Shown here one piece after another: positions 1 to 8,855 of a stretch of 64,000 nucleotides of DNA (its first letter is position 1; every line of letters begins with the position of its first letter). Below the pieces are notes generated by a model that was given only the letters and a program-made list of their open reading frames with translations, did no database searches and was not told the DNA's origin. The stretch is from Polaromonas sp. (lineage in GTDB: Bacteria; Pseudomonadota; Gammaproteobacteria; Burkholderiales; Burkholderiaceae_C). A program made the translations under genes and the position numbers. The stretch lies in assembly GCA_021737975.1 (NCBI GenBank), contig JAIPCZ010000005.1:37561-101560 (forward strand), read 5' to 3'.

Positions 1-1
1 A

Positions 2-358
2 CTGGGCAAGTACGAAGTGTTACTGATCGTCGTCATCGTCTACCTGGTGCTGGGCTGCTTCTTTGATGGCCTCTCGCTGATGGTGATGACCTTGCCCATC
101 GTCTTCCCATTGATGATCAAACTGGGCTTCGACCCCATCTGGCTGGGAGTGATCATCACCATCCTGATTGAAGTCGGCCAGCTCACCCCGCCCGTGGGTC
201 TTAATTTGTCGGTGCTGACGGTATTGACCCATGGTGAAGTGACTTTGGGACGCGCCGCATTGGCCGCCACGCCCTACTGGTTGCTGTTGCTGGGGGCGGT
301 GCTGATCCTTACCCTCTTTCCCAATATAGCCACCTTTTTGCCTGACCTGCTGATGTAG
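2..358 (+). CDS. TRAP transporter large permease (DctM family), C-terminal fragment
   Basis: Only the last 118 codons lie in the window; the gene begins upstream of base 1. The product would be the 12-helix large membrane subunit of a tripartite TRAP carboxylate importer in the inner membrane. What is visible is very hydrophobic: a helix rich in Ile/Val, then the DGLSLMVMTLPIVFP stretch, then QLTPPVGLNLSVL, both typical of the DctM C-terminal half. A last helix (YWLLLLGAVLILTLFP) ends the protein. The small permease and the substrate-binding protein would be expected further upstream. The substrate cannot be told from this fragment. Confidence 0.88.
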   Translation: MGKYEVLLIVVIVYLVLGCFFDGLSLMVMTLPIVFPLMIKLGFDPIWLGVIITILIEVGQLTPPVGLNLSVLTVLTHGEVTLGRAALAATPYWLLLLGAVLILTLFPNIATFLPDLLM

Positions 359-420
359 CCCTTGGCGCGGGTCGTCGGGAGCGCTTCTTGTCTGAAATTA
401 CCTTGTAGGAAATCGAACCC

Positions 421-834
421 ATGCAAATCAGAGTCAAACCCAAGACCTATGGCCCCCTGACGGTGCAGTCATCCGCAGATGAAACCCTGGTGTTTCAAAC
501 CGAGGCAGGACATGAGGCTCGAGGCAGCCTGGCGCCCAGCGCGCAGGGCATGTCGCCCTCGGACCTGATGCTGGCGTCCCTCGCCAATTGCCTGGCCATT
601 TCCATCCGCATCGCAGGGCGCCCCATGGCCATTGAACTGGGCGCCCTGCGCGTCTCGGCCATGGCCATCAAGGCGTCAGACCTGCCCAATCGCTTCGGTC
701 GTTTTGAGGTGGACATCCGCACCGAGCACCCAGTGGATGCCGCTCAGGTGGACGAGTTGCTGCGCCGGACCAAGGAGACCTGCACCGTCAGCAACACGCT
801 GGCAGCCGAGGTGATGGTGCGCCTGAACGCCTGA
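421..834 (+). CDS. OsmC/Ohr family protein
   Basis: A 137-residue protein of OsmC type, a family of small cytoplasmic thiol-dependent peroxidases acting on organic hydroperoxides. Family features are the SPSDLMLASLANCLAISI segment, where the helix holds the first redox cysteine (ANC), and a second cysteine near the C-terminus (KETCTVSNTL). Both cysteines are present, so it may be active. It lies 62 bp after the TRAP permease and could be co-transcribed with it. It belongs to the broad OsmC group and not clearly to Ohr proper, so the substrate is uncertain. Confidence 0.85.
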   Translation: MQIRVKPKTYGPLTVQSSADETLVFQTEAGHEARGSLAPSAQGMSPSDLMLASLANCLAISIRIAGRPMAIELGALRVSAMAIKASDLPNRFGRFEVDIRTEHPVDAAQVDELLRRTKETCTVSNTLAAEVMVRLNA

Positions 835-913
835 TCATCAGCACCCGTTTGTTTGAAATTCTCAAAATGGAAACCGGCGTCGATGCGCGTCGACTTTGAT
901 TGGAAGTCATAAG

Positions 914-2116
914 ATGAGTCACACGACAACCCTGCCGCGTGGCTCGGTCATCGAGGTCTTCCTTGCCTTCCTGAGACTGGGCCTGACCTCGTTCGGCGGA
1001 CCGGTGGCGCACCTTGGCTACTTCCGCACCGAGTTCGTCGAACGCCGGCGGTGGCTGGACGACGCCAGCTACACCGACGTGGTGGCCTTGTGCCAATTTC
1101 TTCCCGGTCCCGCCAGCAGCCAGGTGGGCATCTTGCTCGGCATGCGGCGCGCCGGTTGGCCGGGCGCGCTGGCCGCCTGGGCCGGATTCACCCTGCCCTC
1201 GACCGTGGTGCTTATTCTTTTTGCGTTTGGTGTCCTGCAATGGGCCGGCGTGGCACAGTCCGGGGCCGTCCATGGACTGAAAGTGGCCGCGGTCGCAGTG
1301 GTCGCGCAGGCGGTTTGGGGCATGGCCAGGTCACTTTGCCCGGACCGGCTCCGGGCCGGCATCGCCGTGCTGGCCGCACTGACTGTGCTGGCGATGCCGT
1401 CTGCCGGCGGGCAGATCCTGGCCATGGTGACCGGCGCTGTGATCGGTCGCTGGGCCTTGAAACTGGCGCACCTGCCGCCATTGCATCATCACGACCATGG
1501 CATCAGCAAAACGACCGGGGCTGTCCTGCTGGCGCTGTTTGTGGTCTTGCTGCTCACGCTGGCGCTGCTTGCAGCCATGTTGCCCTCACCGCTGACTTCA
1601 TCGCTTGCCGACTTCTACCGCGCCGGCGCGCTGGTCTTTGGCGGTGGCCACGTCGTCTTGCCGCTGCTGCAGCTGGCTGTGGTGCCCAATGAACTGGTCA
1701 GCAAGGAGGTGTTCCTTGCGGGTTATGGCGCGGCCCAGGCGATGCCAGGCCCGCTGTTCACTTTCGCGGCCTACCTCGGCGCGGTGATGTCGGCGCCGCC
1801 GGGTGGCTGGGTCGGTGGCCTGCTGCTGCTCGCCGCCATTTTCGTCCCGGCCTTCCTTTTGGTGCTGGGCGCCTTGCCGTTCTGGGAGCTGCTGCGCCAG
1901 CGCGACGGCGTGCAACGGGCGATGGCCGGGGTGAACGCCGCGGTTGTTGGTCTGCTCGGTGCGGCGCTTTACGACCCGGTATGGACCAGCGCCATTCACG
2001 CGCACAGTGATCTCGGGCTGGCGCTGGCGGCCTTCGGCCTGCTGGTGTTTGGTCGGCAATCGCCTGTGCTGGTCGTGCTGCTGGCGGCAGTGGCAGGCGG
2101 CCTTCTCGCACCCTGA
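914..2116 (+). CDS. chrA: Chromate transporter, ChrA family (long, two-domain)
   Basis: A 400-residue inner-membrane protein of the CHR family, which exports chromate using the membrane potential. The N-terminal half opens with FLRLGLTSFGGPVAHLGYF and has the LCQFLPGPASSQVG motif. The second half repeats the pattern with GGGHVVLPLLQ and AMPGPLFTFAAYLG. This internal duplication is typical of long-chain ChrA. The reading frame is open from a TTG at 896, but the ATG at 914, preceded by GGAAG, gives the usual N-terminus. A gene for AmpG-like permease follows after 17 bp. Related transporters may carry sulfate or other oxyanions, so chromate is the family assignment and not proven here. Confidence 0.9.
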   Translation: MSHTTTLPRGSVIEVFLAFLRLGLTSFGGPVAHLGYFRTEFVERRRWLDDASYTDVVALCQFLPGPASSQVGILLGMRRAGWPGALAAWAGFTLPSTVVLILFAFGVLQWAGVAQSGAVHGLKVAAVAVVAQAVWGMARSLCPDRLRAGIAVLAALTVLAMPSAGGQILAMVTGAVIGRWALKLAHLPPLHHHDHGISKTTGAVLLALFVVLLLTLALLAAMLPSPLTSSLADFYRAGALVFGGGHVVLPLLQLAVVPNELVSKEVFLAGYGAAQAMPGPLFTFAAYLGAVMSAPPGGWVGGLLLLAAIFVPAFLLVLGALPFWELLRQRDGVQRAMAGVNAAVVGLLGAALYDPVWTSAIHAHSDLGLALAAFGLLVFGRQSPVLVVLLAAVAGGLLAP

Positions 2117-2133
2117 GCGCTTATTATTCACAC

Positions 2134-3456
2134 ATGACCACCACCATCTCCACCCCCGCCGACAAGCCCTCATGGATCAGCACCTTGCGGGTTTATCTGG
2201 AGCCCGCCAGCCTGCGCATGCTCGTCCTGGGTTTTTCAGCCGGGCTGCCCCTGCTGCTGGTGCTGGGCACCCTGAGCTTCTGGCTGCGCGAGGCAGGCAT
2301 CGACCGCACCACCATTGGCTACCTGAGTTGGGTCGGCCTGGCCTACGCCTTCAAGTGGCTGTGGGCGCCGCTGGTGGACCGGCTGCCGATTCCGCTGCTG
2401 ACACGCTGGCTCGGGCGCCGGCGCAGCTGGCTGCTGCTGTCACAACTGGCGATTGTCTGGGGCCTCATCGCCATGTCCTTCAACGACCCGCAAGTGGCTT
2501 TGACGCCGGTGGTGTGGGGCGCGCTGGCGGTGGCCTTCGGTTCGGCCACGCAGGACATTGCACTCGATGCCTTTCGCATTGAGTCGGCCGACATCAACCG
2601 GCAGGCCGCCCTGGCGGCGTCTTACCAGACCGGCTACCGGCTGGCCATGATCTGGGCCGGGGCCGGCGTGTTGTGGATTGCGGCCGGGGCACAAACAGCG
2701 GCCATCAGCGGCTACCAGCACGGCGCCTGGCACACCGCTTACCTGGTGATGGCGGCCAGCATGGGTTTGGGCATCGTCACCGTGCTGCTGTCGCCCGAGC
2801 CGCTGCGCCGCCCGATGCCCGCGGCCAAGAACGCCATGGACTGGCTGCGTGGCGCGCTGGTCGAGCCCTTTGCCGACTTTTTGCGCCGCTACAAGTGGCA
2901 GGCGGCGCTGATCCTGGCGCTGATCGCCGTCTACCGGATCAGCGACGTGGTCATGGGCATCATGGCCAACCCGTTTTATGTCGACATGGGCTACACCAAG
3001 GCCGAAGTGGCCACGGTCACCAAAATCTACGGCGTCATCATGACGCTGGCGGGCGCATTTATTGGCGGCGCCATGGCCATGCGCCTGGGTGTGATGCGTG
3101 TGCTGATGCTGGGCGCGGTGCTCAGTGCCGCCAGCAACCTGCTGTTTGCGGCTTTGAGCACGCGCGGCCACGACCTGACCGGGCTCATTTTTGTGATCTC
3201 GGCCGACAACCTGGCCGGCGGCATTGCCTCGGCCGCCTTCATCGCCTACCTCTCGGGCCTGACCAACGTCAACTATTCGGCCACCCAGTACGCGCTGTTC
3301 AGCTCCATGATGCTGCTCTTGCCGAAGTTTATCGCCGGTTATTCCGGGCTGTATGTCGATGCTTTTGGTTACCAGCATTTCTTCACTGCCACGGCACTGT
3401 TGGGCCTGCCGGTATTGTTGCTGGTGTGGCTGGCAGCCCGGGTGGAACCGGCCTGA
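2134..3456 (+). CDS. MFS permease, AmpG-like
   Basis: A 440-residue major facilitator protein with about 12 membrane segments. The N-terminal part (LGFSAGLPLLLVLGTLSFWLRE, then GYLSWVGLAYAFKWLWAPLVD) closely matches AmpG, the inner-membrane importer of anhydro-muropeptides used in cell wall recycling and beta-lactamase induction. Also AmpG-like are the RRRSWLLLSQ loop and ATQDIALDAFRIE. It follows chrA by 17 bp in the same direction, and a two-component system follows it. AmpG homologues that are not muropeptide carriers occur in betaproteobacteria, so the substrate is inferred from family only. Confidence 0.82.
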   Translation: MTTTISTPADKPSWISTLRVYLEPASLRMLVLGFSAGLPLLLVLGTLSFWLREAGIDRTTIGYLSWVGLAYAFKWLWAPLVDRLPIPLLTRWLGRRRSWLLLSQLAIVWGLIAMSFNDPQVALTPVVWGALAVAFGSATQDIALDAFRIESADINRQAALAASYQTGYRLAMIWAGAGVLWIAAGAQTAAISGYQHGAWHTAYLVMAASMGLGIVTVLLSPEPLRRPMPAAKNAMDWLRGALVEPFADFLRRYKWQAALILALIAVYRISDVVMGIMANPFYVDMGYTKAEVATVTKIYGVIMTLAGAFIGGAMAMRLGVMRVLMLGAVLSAASNLLFAALSTRGHDLTGLIFVISADNLAGGIASAAFIAYLSGLTNVNYSATQYALFSSMMLLLPKFIAGYSGLYVDAFGYQHFFTATALLGLPVLLLVWLAARVEPA

Positions 3457-3516
3457 TTTACCCAACTTTACGCCTTCTTCAAGCCTTGGATGCGACCAGA
3501 CACTAGACTCAAGCCC

Positions 3517-4224
3517 ATGAACCAACACCTGCTGATGATCGAAGACGACGCGCGCCTGGCCCATATGGTCAGCGAGTATCTGGGCCAGTCCGGCTACCAG
3601 GTCGGGCACGCGGGTGACGGCCAAGGCGGCTTGACCGCCTTGCAGGCCCAGCCCGCCGAGCTCGTGATTCTTGACCTGATGCTGCCCGACATGGATGGCC
3701 TCGAAGTGTGCCGGCGCATCCGGGCCCTGCCCGGCACCCTGGCCCAGACGCCTATTTTGATGCTCACCGCCAAGGGTGACCCGATGGACCGCATCATCGG
3801 ACTGGAGATGGGCGCTGACGACTACCTGCCCAAGCCCTTTGAGCCGCGCGAGCTGCTGGCGCGCATCCGCGCCGTGCTGCGCCGCCATGGCGACAGCCCG
3901 GCACTGGGAGGCGGCAACGTCATGCGTTTTGGCAGCCTGGAAATCGACCGTGATGCGCGTGTGGTCAGTGTGGCCGGCCAGGTCTGCGAGCTCACCTCGT
4001 ACCAGTTTGACCTGCTGGTCGCTTTGGGCGAGCGCGCCGGCCGGGTGCTGACGCGTGACCAGATCATGGAGGCCGTGCGCGGCCGTGAGCTCGAGGCCTT
4101 CGACCGCTCCATCGACGTGCACATGGGCCGCATCCGCGCCGCCATCGAGGTCGATGCAAAGGATCCCAAACGCATCCTGACCGTGCGCGGCGTGGGTTAT
4201 GTGTTCGCACGGCAGCAGGACTGA
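3517..4224 (+). CDS. OmpR-family response regulator
   Basis: A 235-residue two-domain regulator. The receiver domain (about 1-120) has the acidic pair EDD at residues 9-11, the phospho-acceptor Asp53 in LVILDLMLPDMDG, and the conserved Lys in DDYLPKPFEPRE. The winged-helix DNA-binding domain (about 135-235) carries the ELTSYQFDLLVALGERAGRVL and GVGYVF signatures. The frame is open from an upstream ATG at 3490, but the ATG at 3517 gives the standard receiver N-terminus. The histidine kinase gene begins 17 bp downstream, so the two surely form a pair. The stimulus is unknown; the kinase resembles CpxA/RstB-type sensors. Confidence 0.92.
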   Translation: MNQHLLMIEDDARLAHMVSEYLGQSGYQVGHAGDGQGGLTALQAQPAELVILDLMLPDMDGLEVCRRIRALPGTLAQTPILMLTAKGDPMDRIIGLEMGADDYLPKPFEPRELLARIRAVLRRHGDSPALGGGNVMRFGSLEIDRDARVVSVAGQVCELTSYQFDLLVALGERAGRVLTRDQIMEAVRGRELEAFDRSIDVHMGRIRAAIEVDAKDPKRILTVRGVGYVFARQQD

Positions 4225-4241
4225 CCCCCCAAGAGACCCCC

Positions 4242-5570
4242 TTGTTCAATAGACTTTATGTTCGCATCTGGCTGGCCGTGGTGCTGGCCGTGGCCGTGCT
4301 GATCCTGCTAGTGGGCTGGGCCTGGCGGCTGGCGGCTGAGCCACCACTGCGTGACATCGAAGTGCGCAACCAGGCGGGCCAGATCATTGGCAAGGGGCGT
4401 TCCCGCTCCTTGCCCGGTGACGATGCGCTCGGGCCGCAACGACGGGATCAGCAGGGCCTGGGCATGATGCACCGCTTTGAGCTCTCGCCCATGTTGCCGC
4501 CAACCGAGCTGTCAGAAGCCGATGCGCTGGCCGATCCAAGCCGACCCAGGACCCATCCCGGCGTCAACAACCCCGGGCGCGGCGGACCCGAATTTGTGGT
4601 GCGCATGCACGACGGCCAAACCATGCGTATGCACCTGATGCGTGCACCCGCCTCGTTCTGGAGCCGCCCTCCTTTTGGTTTTGCCTGGATGCTGGTGTGG
4701 GTCGGCCTGGCCGTGGCGCTGGCGACTTACCCGATCGTGCGCACCCTGACACGCCGGCTGGAGCGCCTGCAAAACGGCGTGCAGCAGTGGGGCGAGGGTG
4801 ATTTGTCGGCCCGCGTGCCGGAAACCGGCGAGGACGAAGTGGCCTTTCTTGCCAGGCGCTTCAACCAGGCCGCCGAGCGCGTGCAAACGCTGGTGCACTC
4901 CCACGAGTCGCTGCTGGCATCGCAGAAATCTCTGCTGGCCAATGCCTCGCATGAGTTGCGCTCGCCTCTGACGCGTATTCGCATGGGGCTGGAGCTGATG
5001 GGCGCCGGCACATCCCCCGCGTTCAAGGCCGAGGTCACCCGCAATATCAACGAACTCGACCAGTTGATCGAGGAAATTTTGCTGGCCAGCCGACTTGATG
5101 CGCGCGAGGCGGATCTGGGGACGGTCGAGTCGGTGGACCTTATCGGCCTGGCCGCTGAAGAGTGCGCCCGTGTCGATGCCGAACTGGATCTGCCTCCGGC
5201 ATTGGATTCGGGCCCGGCCACCACGGAAATCGCTGTGCCGGGCATCAGCAAACTGCTGCGCCGTGCCGTGCGCAATCTGCTGGAAAACGCGCGTCGTTAT
5301 GGATCCGGCGAAATTCACCTGAGTCTGAGCCAAACCGGCAGCCATGTGGTGATCCGGGTCTCGGACCACGGGCCCGGTGTCCCGCCGGCCCTGCGCGAGC
5401 GCATCTTTGAGCCCTTTTATCGCCTGCCTGGCGCCACCGAACGCGATGGCGGCGTCGGCCTGGGGTTGGCGCTGGTCAAGGCCATTGCCCAGCGCCATGG
5501 TGGCCGCGTAAGCTGTGAGGACCGGCCCGGCGGGGGCGCAACATTCGTGCTTGAGCTACCCAAAAAATAG
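4242..5570 (+). CDS. Sensor histidine kinase
   Basis: A 442-residue membrane kinase that would phosphorylate the regulator encoded just upstream. Order: first membrane helix about residues 8-31, a periplasmic region of about 115 residues rich in Pro, Arg and His, second helix about 148-166, HAMP linker, HisKA domain with phospho-acceptor His237 (NASHELRSPLTR), and an ATPase domain with the N box (NLLENARRYG), DHGPGVP and GVGLGLAL. No ATG fits the start: the TTG at 4242 gives a good N-terminus (MFNRLYVRIW) leading straight into the first helix. The periplasmic sensor is short and shows no recognised domain. Confidence 0.92.
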   Translation: MFNRLYVRIWLAVVLAVAVLILLVGWAWRLAAEPPLRDIEVRNQAGQIIGKGRSRSLPGDDALGPQRRDQQGLGMMHRFELSPMLPPTELSEADALADPSRPRTHPGVNNPGRGGPEFVVRMHDGQTMRMHLMRAPASFWSRPPFGFAWMLVWVGLAVALATYPIVRTLTRRLERLQNGVQQWGEGDLSARVPETGEDEVAFLARRFNQAAERVQTLVHSHESLLASQKSLLANASHELRSPLTRIRMGLELMGAGTSPAFKAEVTRNINELDQLIEEILLASRLDAREADLGTVESVDLIGLAAEECARVDAELDLPPALDSGPATTEIAVPGISKLLRRAVRNLLENARRYGSGEIHLSLSQTGSHVVIRVSDHGPGVPPALRERIFEPFYRLPGATERDGGVGLGLALVKAIAQRHGGRVSCEDRPGGGATFVLELPKK

Positions 5571-5721
5571 GTGTCAAAACCCCCCAATTGGGGGATGTTC
5601 GAGCCACGGCATGGTCGTTACAGTTGACCCAACTGCTGTCACAGTCATGAAGCACAGACCTTAGTCAGCGTCCTTGATTTTCTTTGATGTCGTCTCTGAG
5701 TTCGTGAGGTTTCCAACGACG

Positions 5722-5770
5722 TTCCCCCTCGGGGGAACCTTTACAAGCCACCCTCGGGTGGCTTTTTTTT
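5722..5770 (+). terminator. Tandem hairpins with T-run after the two-component operon
   Basis: Two adjacent perfect hairpins. The first is GTTCCCC-CTC-GGGGAAC (about 5721-5738). The second is AGCCACCC-TC-GGGTGGCT (5746-5763), followed directly by a run of T to 5770. The second has the form of an intrinsic terminator for transcripts from the left. On the other strand the same bases encode the last residues (KKKPPEGGL) of the c-di-GMP enzyme, so the terminator is embedded in a coding end. The 170-bp gap before it also holds a small CCCCCAATTGGGGG palindrome near 5581. Confidence 0.8.
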
Positions 5771-8700
5771 GCTCCAAGCGGGTTCGGCCCGCCAAGCCTG
5801 GGCCCATGCCGGAAACTCCCGGGCCGGCATGGGGCGGGCGATGCCGTAGCCCTGCGCCAGATCACAGCCCATTTGCAACAACAGGCTGCCGTGCTGCACG
5901 GTCTCGACACCCTCGGCGAGCACCTCGCGCTTGAACGCCGCCGCCAGGCCGATCACCCCTTGAAGGATCGCCAGATCATCGGGATCTTCGAGCATGTCGC
6001 GCACAAAGCTCTGGTCGATCTTCAGCATCCTGACCTGCAGCCGCTTCAAATAGGTGAGCGACGAGTATCCGGTGCCAAAGTCGTCCAGCGCAAAGCTGAC
6101 CCCGAGCTGCGCGCAGGACTCGATCAATCTGGAGACCTGCACAATGTCCTCGAGCGCAGTGGTCTCCAGTATCTCCAGCTCGAGGCAGGACGGATTCACC
6201 TGCGGATGCGCCGACAATATGGCGCGCAGCCGTTCCACAAAGTCGGCTTGCTGCAACTGCCGCGCCCCCACATTGACGCTGACCGGAATGTCCAGGCCCG
6301 TCTGGCGCCAGGATTCAATCTGTGACAGCGCCGTGTCGATCACCCATTCGCCGACAGCCACCGCCAGCGGATGGCCCTCAATGACCGGCAAGAACTGCGC
6401 GGGCTCAAGCAGGCCGCGTTCAGGGTGCTGCCAGCGGATCAGGGCCTCGGCACCGATGACCGTGCCGGTCCGCATGTTCACCTTGGGCTGGAAATAGAGC
6501 AGGAATTCATGATTGGTCAGTGCCAGTCCGATGCGCTCAAGGTGCTCGTTACGGGCACGAATGCTGCTGTCATGCTGGGCATCAAAAATATGATGGCGGT
6601 TCTTTCCCGCCAACTTGGCCTGGTACATGGCCTGGTCGGCCTGGCGCAACAACTGGTCGGCATCAATAGCCTGGGTTTGCGAGTAGAACGCCACGCCGAT
6701 GCTGGCGGAAACCTGGAGAATCCGCTCACCCACCGCCACGGGTTGCGACGCAGAGGCCAACAGCCGTTTGAGCATCGGCAAACTGGCGTCCACATGCGCG
6801 AGGTCGCCCATCACCGCGACAAACTCATCACCACCGATCCGGGCAAGCGTGTCGCCCTCACGCAGCGTCTGCTTCATGCGGTCGGCGATGGCGACCAGCA
6901 ACTGGTCGCCTGCTTCATGCCCGTGCAAATCGTTGATGACCTTGAAACCGTCAAGATCAAGATAGGCGACCGCCAGCGCGTTTCCGCGACGCTCGGCGTG
7001 TGCCAGGCCCTGAAGCAGACGATCCGAGAGCAGCAAACGGTTGGGCAGATTGGTCAGTGCATCAAAGTGCGCCATGTGCTCCAACTGGCGCTGGTGTTCC
7101 CTGACCGCCGTGATGTCGGTGAACAAGGCGACATAGTGCTCGATGCTCCCTTCGGCACTGCGCACGGCGGTGACGGTCAGCGCCTCCAGGTAGATGTCGC
7201 CGTTCTTGCGGCGATTCCAGACTTCGCCATACCAGTGGCCCTTGTCATGCATGTCTGCCCACATGGCCGCGTAAAACTTCTCATCCTGCCGACCCGAACT
7301 CAACAGGCGCGGATTCTTGCCCAGGGCCTCCTCGCGGCCGTACCCGGTGATGCGCGTGAAGGCATCATTGACATTGAGAATCGTGCCGTCTGCCTTGGTG
7401 ATCATGATCCCTTCGCGGGCATAGGTGAAGACGCTGGCTGCCTGAACGAGACTCTCTGCGCGTTTTTTCTCGGTCACGTCGCGGGCCGCGGCAAATACCC
7501 CCATGACCCGGCCTTCAGGGTCACGGTACACGCTGGCGTTGTAAAGCACATCGGTAATCCTGCCCGAGGTGTGCCGGATGGCCAAGGGGTAGTCGGTCAC
7601 AAATCCTTTGGCGAAGGCCGCCCGATAACCTTCGCGAGCCAAGGCCGGGTCGGTAAAATAATCAGCAAAGTCGCTGCCCACCAAGTCGTTTCGGCCGAGA
7701 CCCGTGACCTGCTCGGTCGCCGTGTTGACGTCGGTGATCTTGCCTTCCGAACTGATCGCCACCAGCGGGTCCTGGCTGGCCTCGATGAGACTGCGGGTGT
7801 ATTGGCCCAGCCTGCGCTCACTGTTGCGGCGCTGTCGCTGGACTCTCCAGACCATGGCGCCCGCCAAGATCAAGGCTGCAAAAATGCCGCTCAACCAGGG
7901 TAGCCAAGGAAGGATCCTTTTCCATACCAAGGAGAGAGGATCCGGGCTGATGCTGATCCATTTCCCGAGAATGGCCTGCCGGTCCCGATCGGGGATACTT
8001 GCGAGCGTCTTGTCGAGAATCTCTCGCAAGATGGGCAAATCCTTGCGCACACCCAAGCTCAGGTCATAGGTGTATTCAAAGGCAGCCAACATGCGAAGAT
8101 TGGTGAATTTCTCGCGCTCGATAAAAAAGGAGGCGCTGGCCACATCCATGATGACCGCATCAACCTCACCGAATGACAGTTTGCGCATGCCGTCCAGATC
8201 ATCGGCGACGAGCGCGAGTTGGATCGCCGGAAAAGCGTTTTCCAGAAACTTTTGCACGCCATAGCCCTTGCCCACTGCGACGCGCTTGTTCAAAAACGAA
8301 TCGGGCCACTGCCCTTCAATGAAACCAGCCTTGACGATGATCGCCGTGGGCACCCTGAAATAGGGCTGCGTGAAATCAAGATACCTCGAGCGCTCGGGTG
8401 TTTGCATGAGCGAGGTGATGATCTCCACTTTCCCGCGCTGCGCATCGGCCAGGATGGCGTCGAGATTCTGCGCGGGCAGGATCTCAAACTGCGCGTGAAT
8501 CCGATCATTCAGCAACTGGACCATGTCCGCCGACAAACCATGCCACTGGCCGGAGTCGATGAAGCTGAAGGGCGGAAAGTTGACCTCCGGCGCAACACGC
8601 ACCTGGCCGGCGCGGGCGTCGATCCATGCACGCTCCTGCGCCGTCAGAAAACTGCGCTCCGGCTCAGTTGCCCGCGCCGCGGAAATGCCAAGCAGGCCCA

Positions 8701-8779
8701 ACAGGCTTGTCAGCATGGCCAGTCTCCTTAGCCAGGACAGCAGGCGGACTGGGATGTATGACAACCTTGGCAAGTTCAT
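5741..8779 (-). CDS. Membrane c-di-GMP enzyme: SBP_bac_3 - PAS - PAS - GGDEF - EAL
   Basis: A 1012-residue protein. It starts with a signal sequence (about 1-37), then a periplasmic solute-binding domain of the bacterial family 3 type (about 45-275), a membrane helix (about 288-310), two PAS domains (about 325-440 and 445-560), a GGDEF domain (about 565-730) and an EAL domain (about 750-1000). The catalytic motifs GGDEF (about 648-652) and EAL (AEALIRW, about 775; DDFGTGYSSL later) are intact, so it may both make and break cyclic di-GMP, or one domain may dominate. The open frame runs up to 9082, but the ATG at 8779 gives the proper signal peptide. The periplasmic domain suggests control by an amino-acid-like ligand. 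Confidence 0.92.
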   Translation of the reverse strand: MNLPRLSYIPVRLLSWLRRLAMLTSLLGLLGISAARATEPERSFLTAQERAWIDARAGQVRVAPEVNFPPFSFIDSGQWHGLSADMVQLLNDRIHAQFEILPAQNLDAILADAQRGKVEIITSLMQTPERSRYLDFTQPYFRVPTAIIVKAGFIEGQWPDSFLNKRVAVGKGYGVQKFLENAFPAIQLALVADDLDGMRKLSFGEVDAVIMDVASASFFIEREKFTNLRMLAAFEYTYDLSLGVRKDLPILREILDKTLASIPDRDRQAILGKWISISPDPLSLVWKRILPWLPWLSGIFAALILAGAMVWRVQRQRRNSERRLGQYTRSLIEASQDPLVAISSEGKITDVNTATEQVTGLGRNDLVGSDFADYFTDPALAREGYRAAFAKGFVTDYPLAIRHTSGRITDVLYNASVYRDPEGRVMGVFAAARDVTEKKRAESLVQAASVFTYAREGIMITKADGTILNVNDAFTRITGYGREEALGKNPRLLSSGRQDEKFYAAMWADMHDKGHWYGEVWNRRKNGDIYLEALTVTAVRSAEGSIEHYVALFTDITAVREHQRQLEHMAHFDALTNLPNRLLLSDRLLQGLAHAERRGNALAVAYLDLDGFKVINDLHGHEAGDQLLVAIADRMKQTLREGDTLARIGGDEFVAVMGDLAHVDASLPMLKRLLASASQPVAVGERILQVSASIGVAFYSQTQAIDADQLLRQADQAMYQAKLAGKNRHHIFDAQHDSSIRARNEHLERIGLALTNHEFLLYFQPKVNMRTGTVIGAEALIRWQHPERGLLEPAQFLPVIEGHPLAVAVGEWVIDTALSQIESWRQTGLDIPVSVNVGARQLQQADFVERLRAILSAHPQVNPSCLELEILETTALEDIVQVSRLIESCAQLGVSFALDDFGTGYSSLTYLKRLQVRMLKIDQSFVRDMLEDPDDLAILQGVIGLAAAFKREVLAEGVETVQHGSLLLQMGCDLAQGYGIARPMPAREFPAWAQAWRAEPAWSKKKPPEGGL

Positions 8780-8855
8780 GGCGGGAAGGGTGCAGGATGA
8801 GGGTTTGAATGCGCCTGAGCGCGATGATGCCACAGCAAGGGCAGCCGGTACAGCG

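Noticed and set aside
2440..4122. A 560-codon open frame on the bottom strand
   Set aside because: It runs antisense through the AmpG-like permease and response regulator genes, has no family features and is His/Gln-rich, as expected of a shadow of GC-rich coding sequence.
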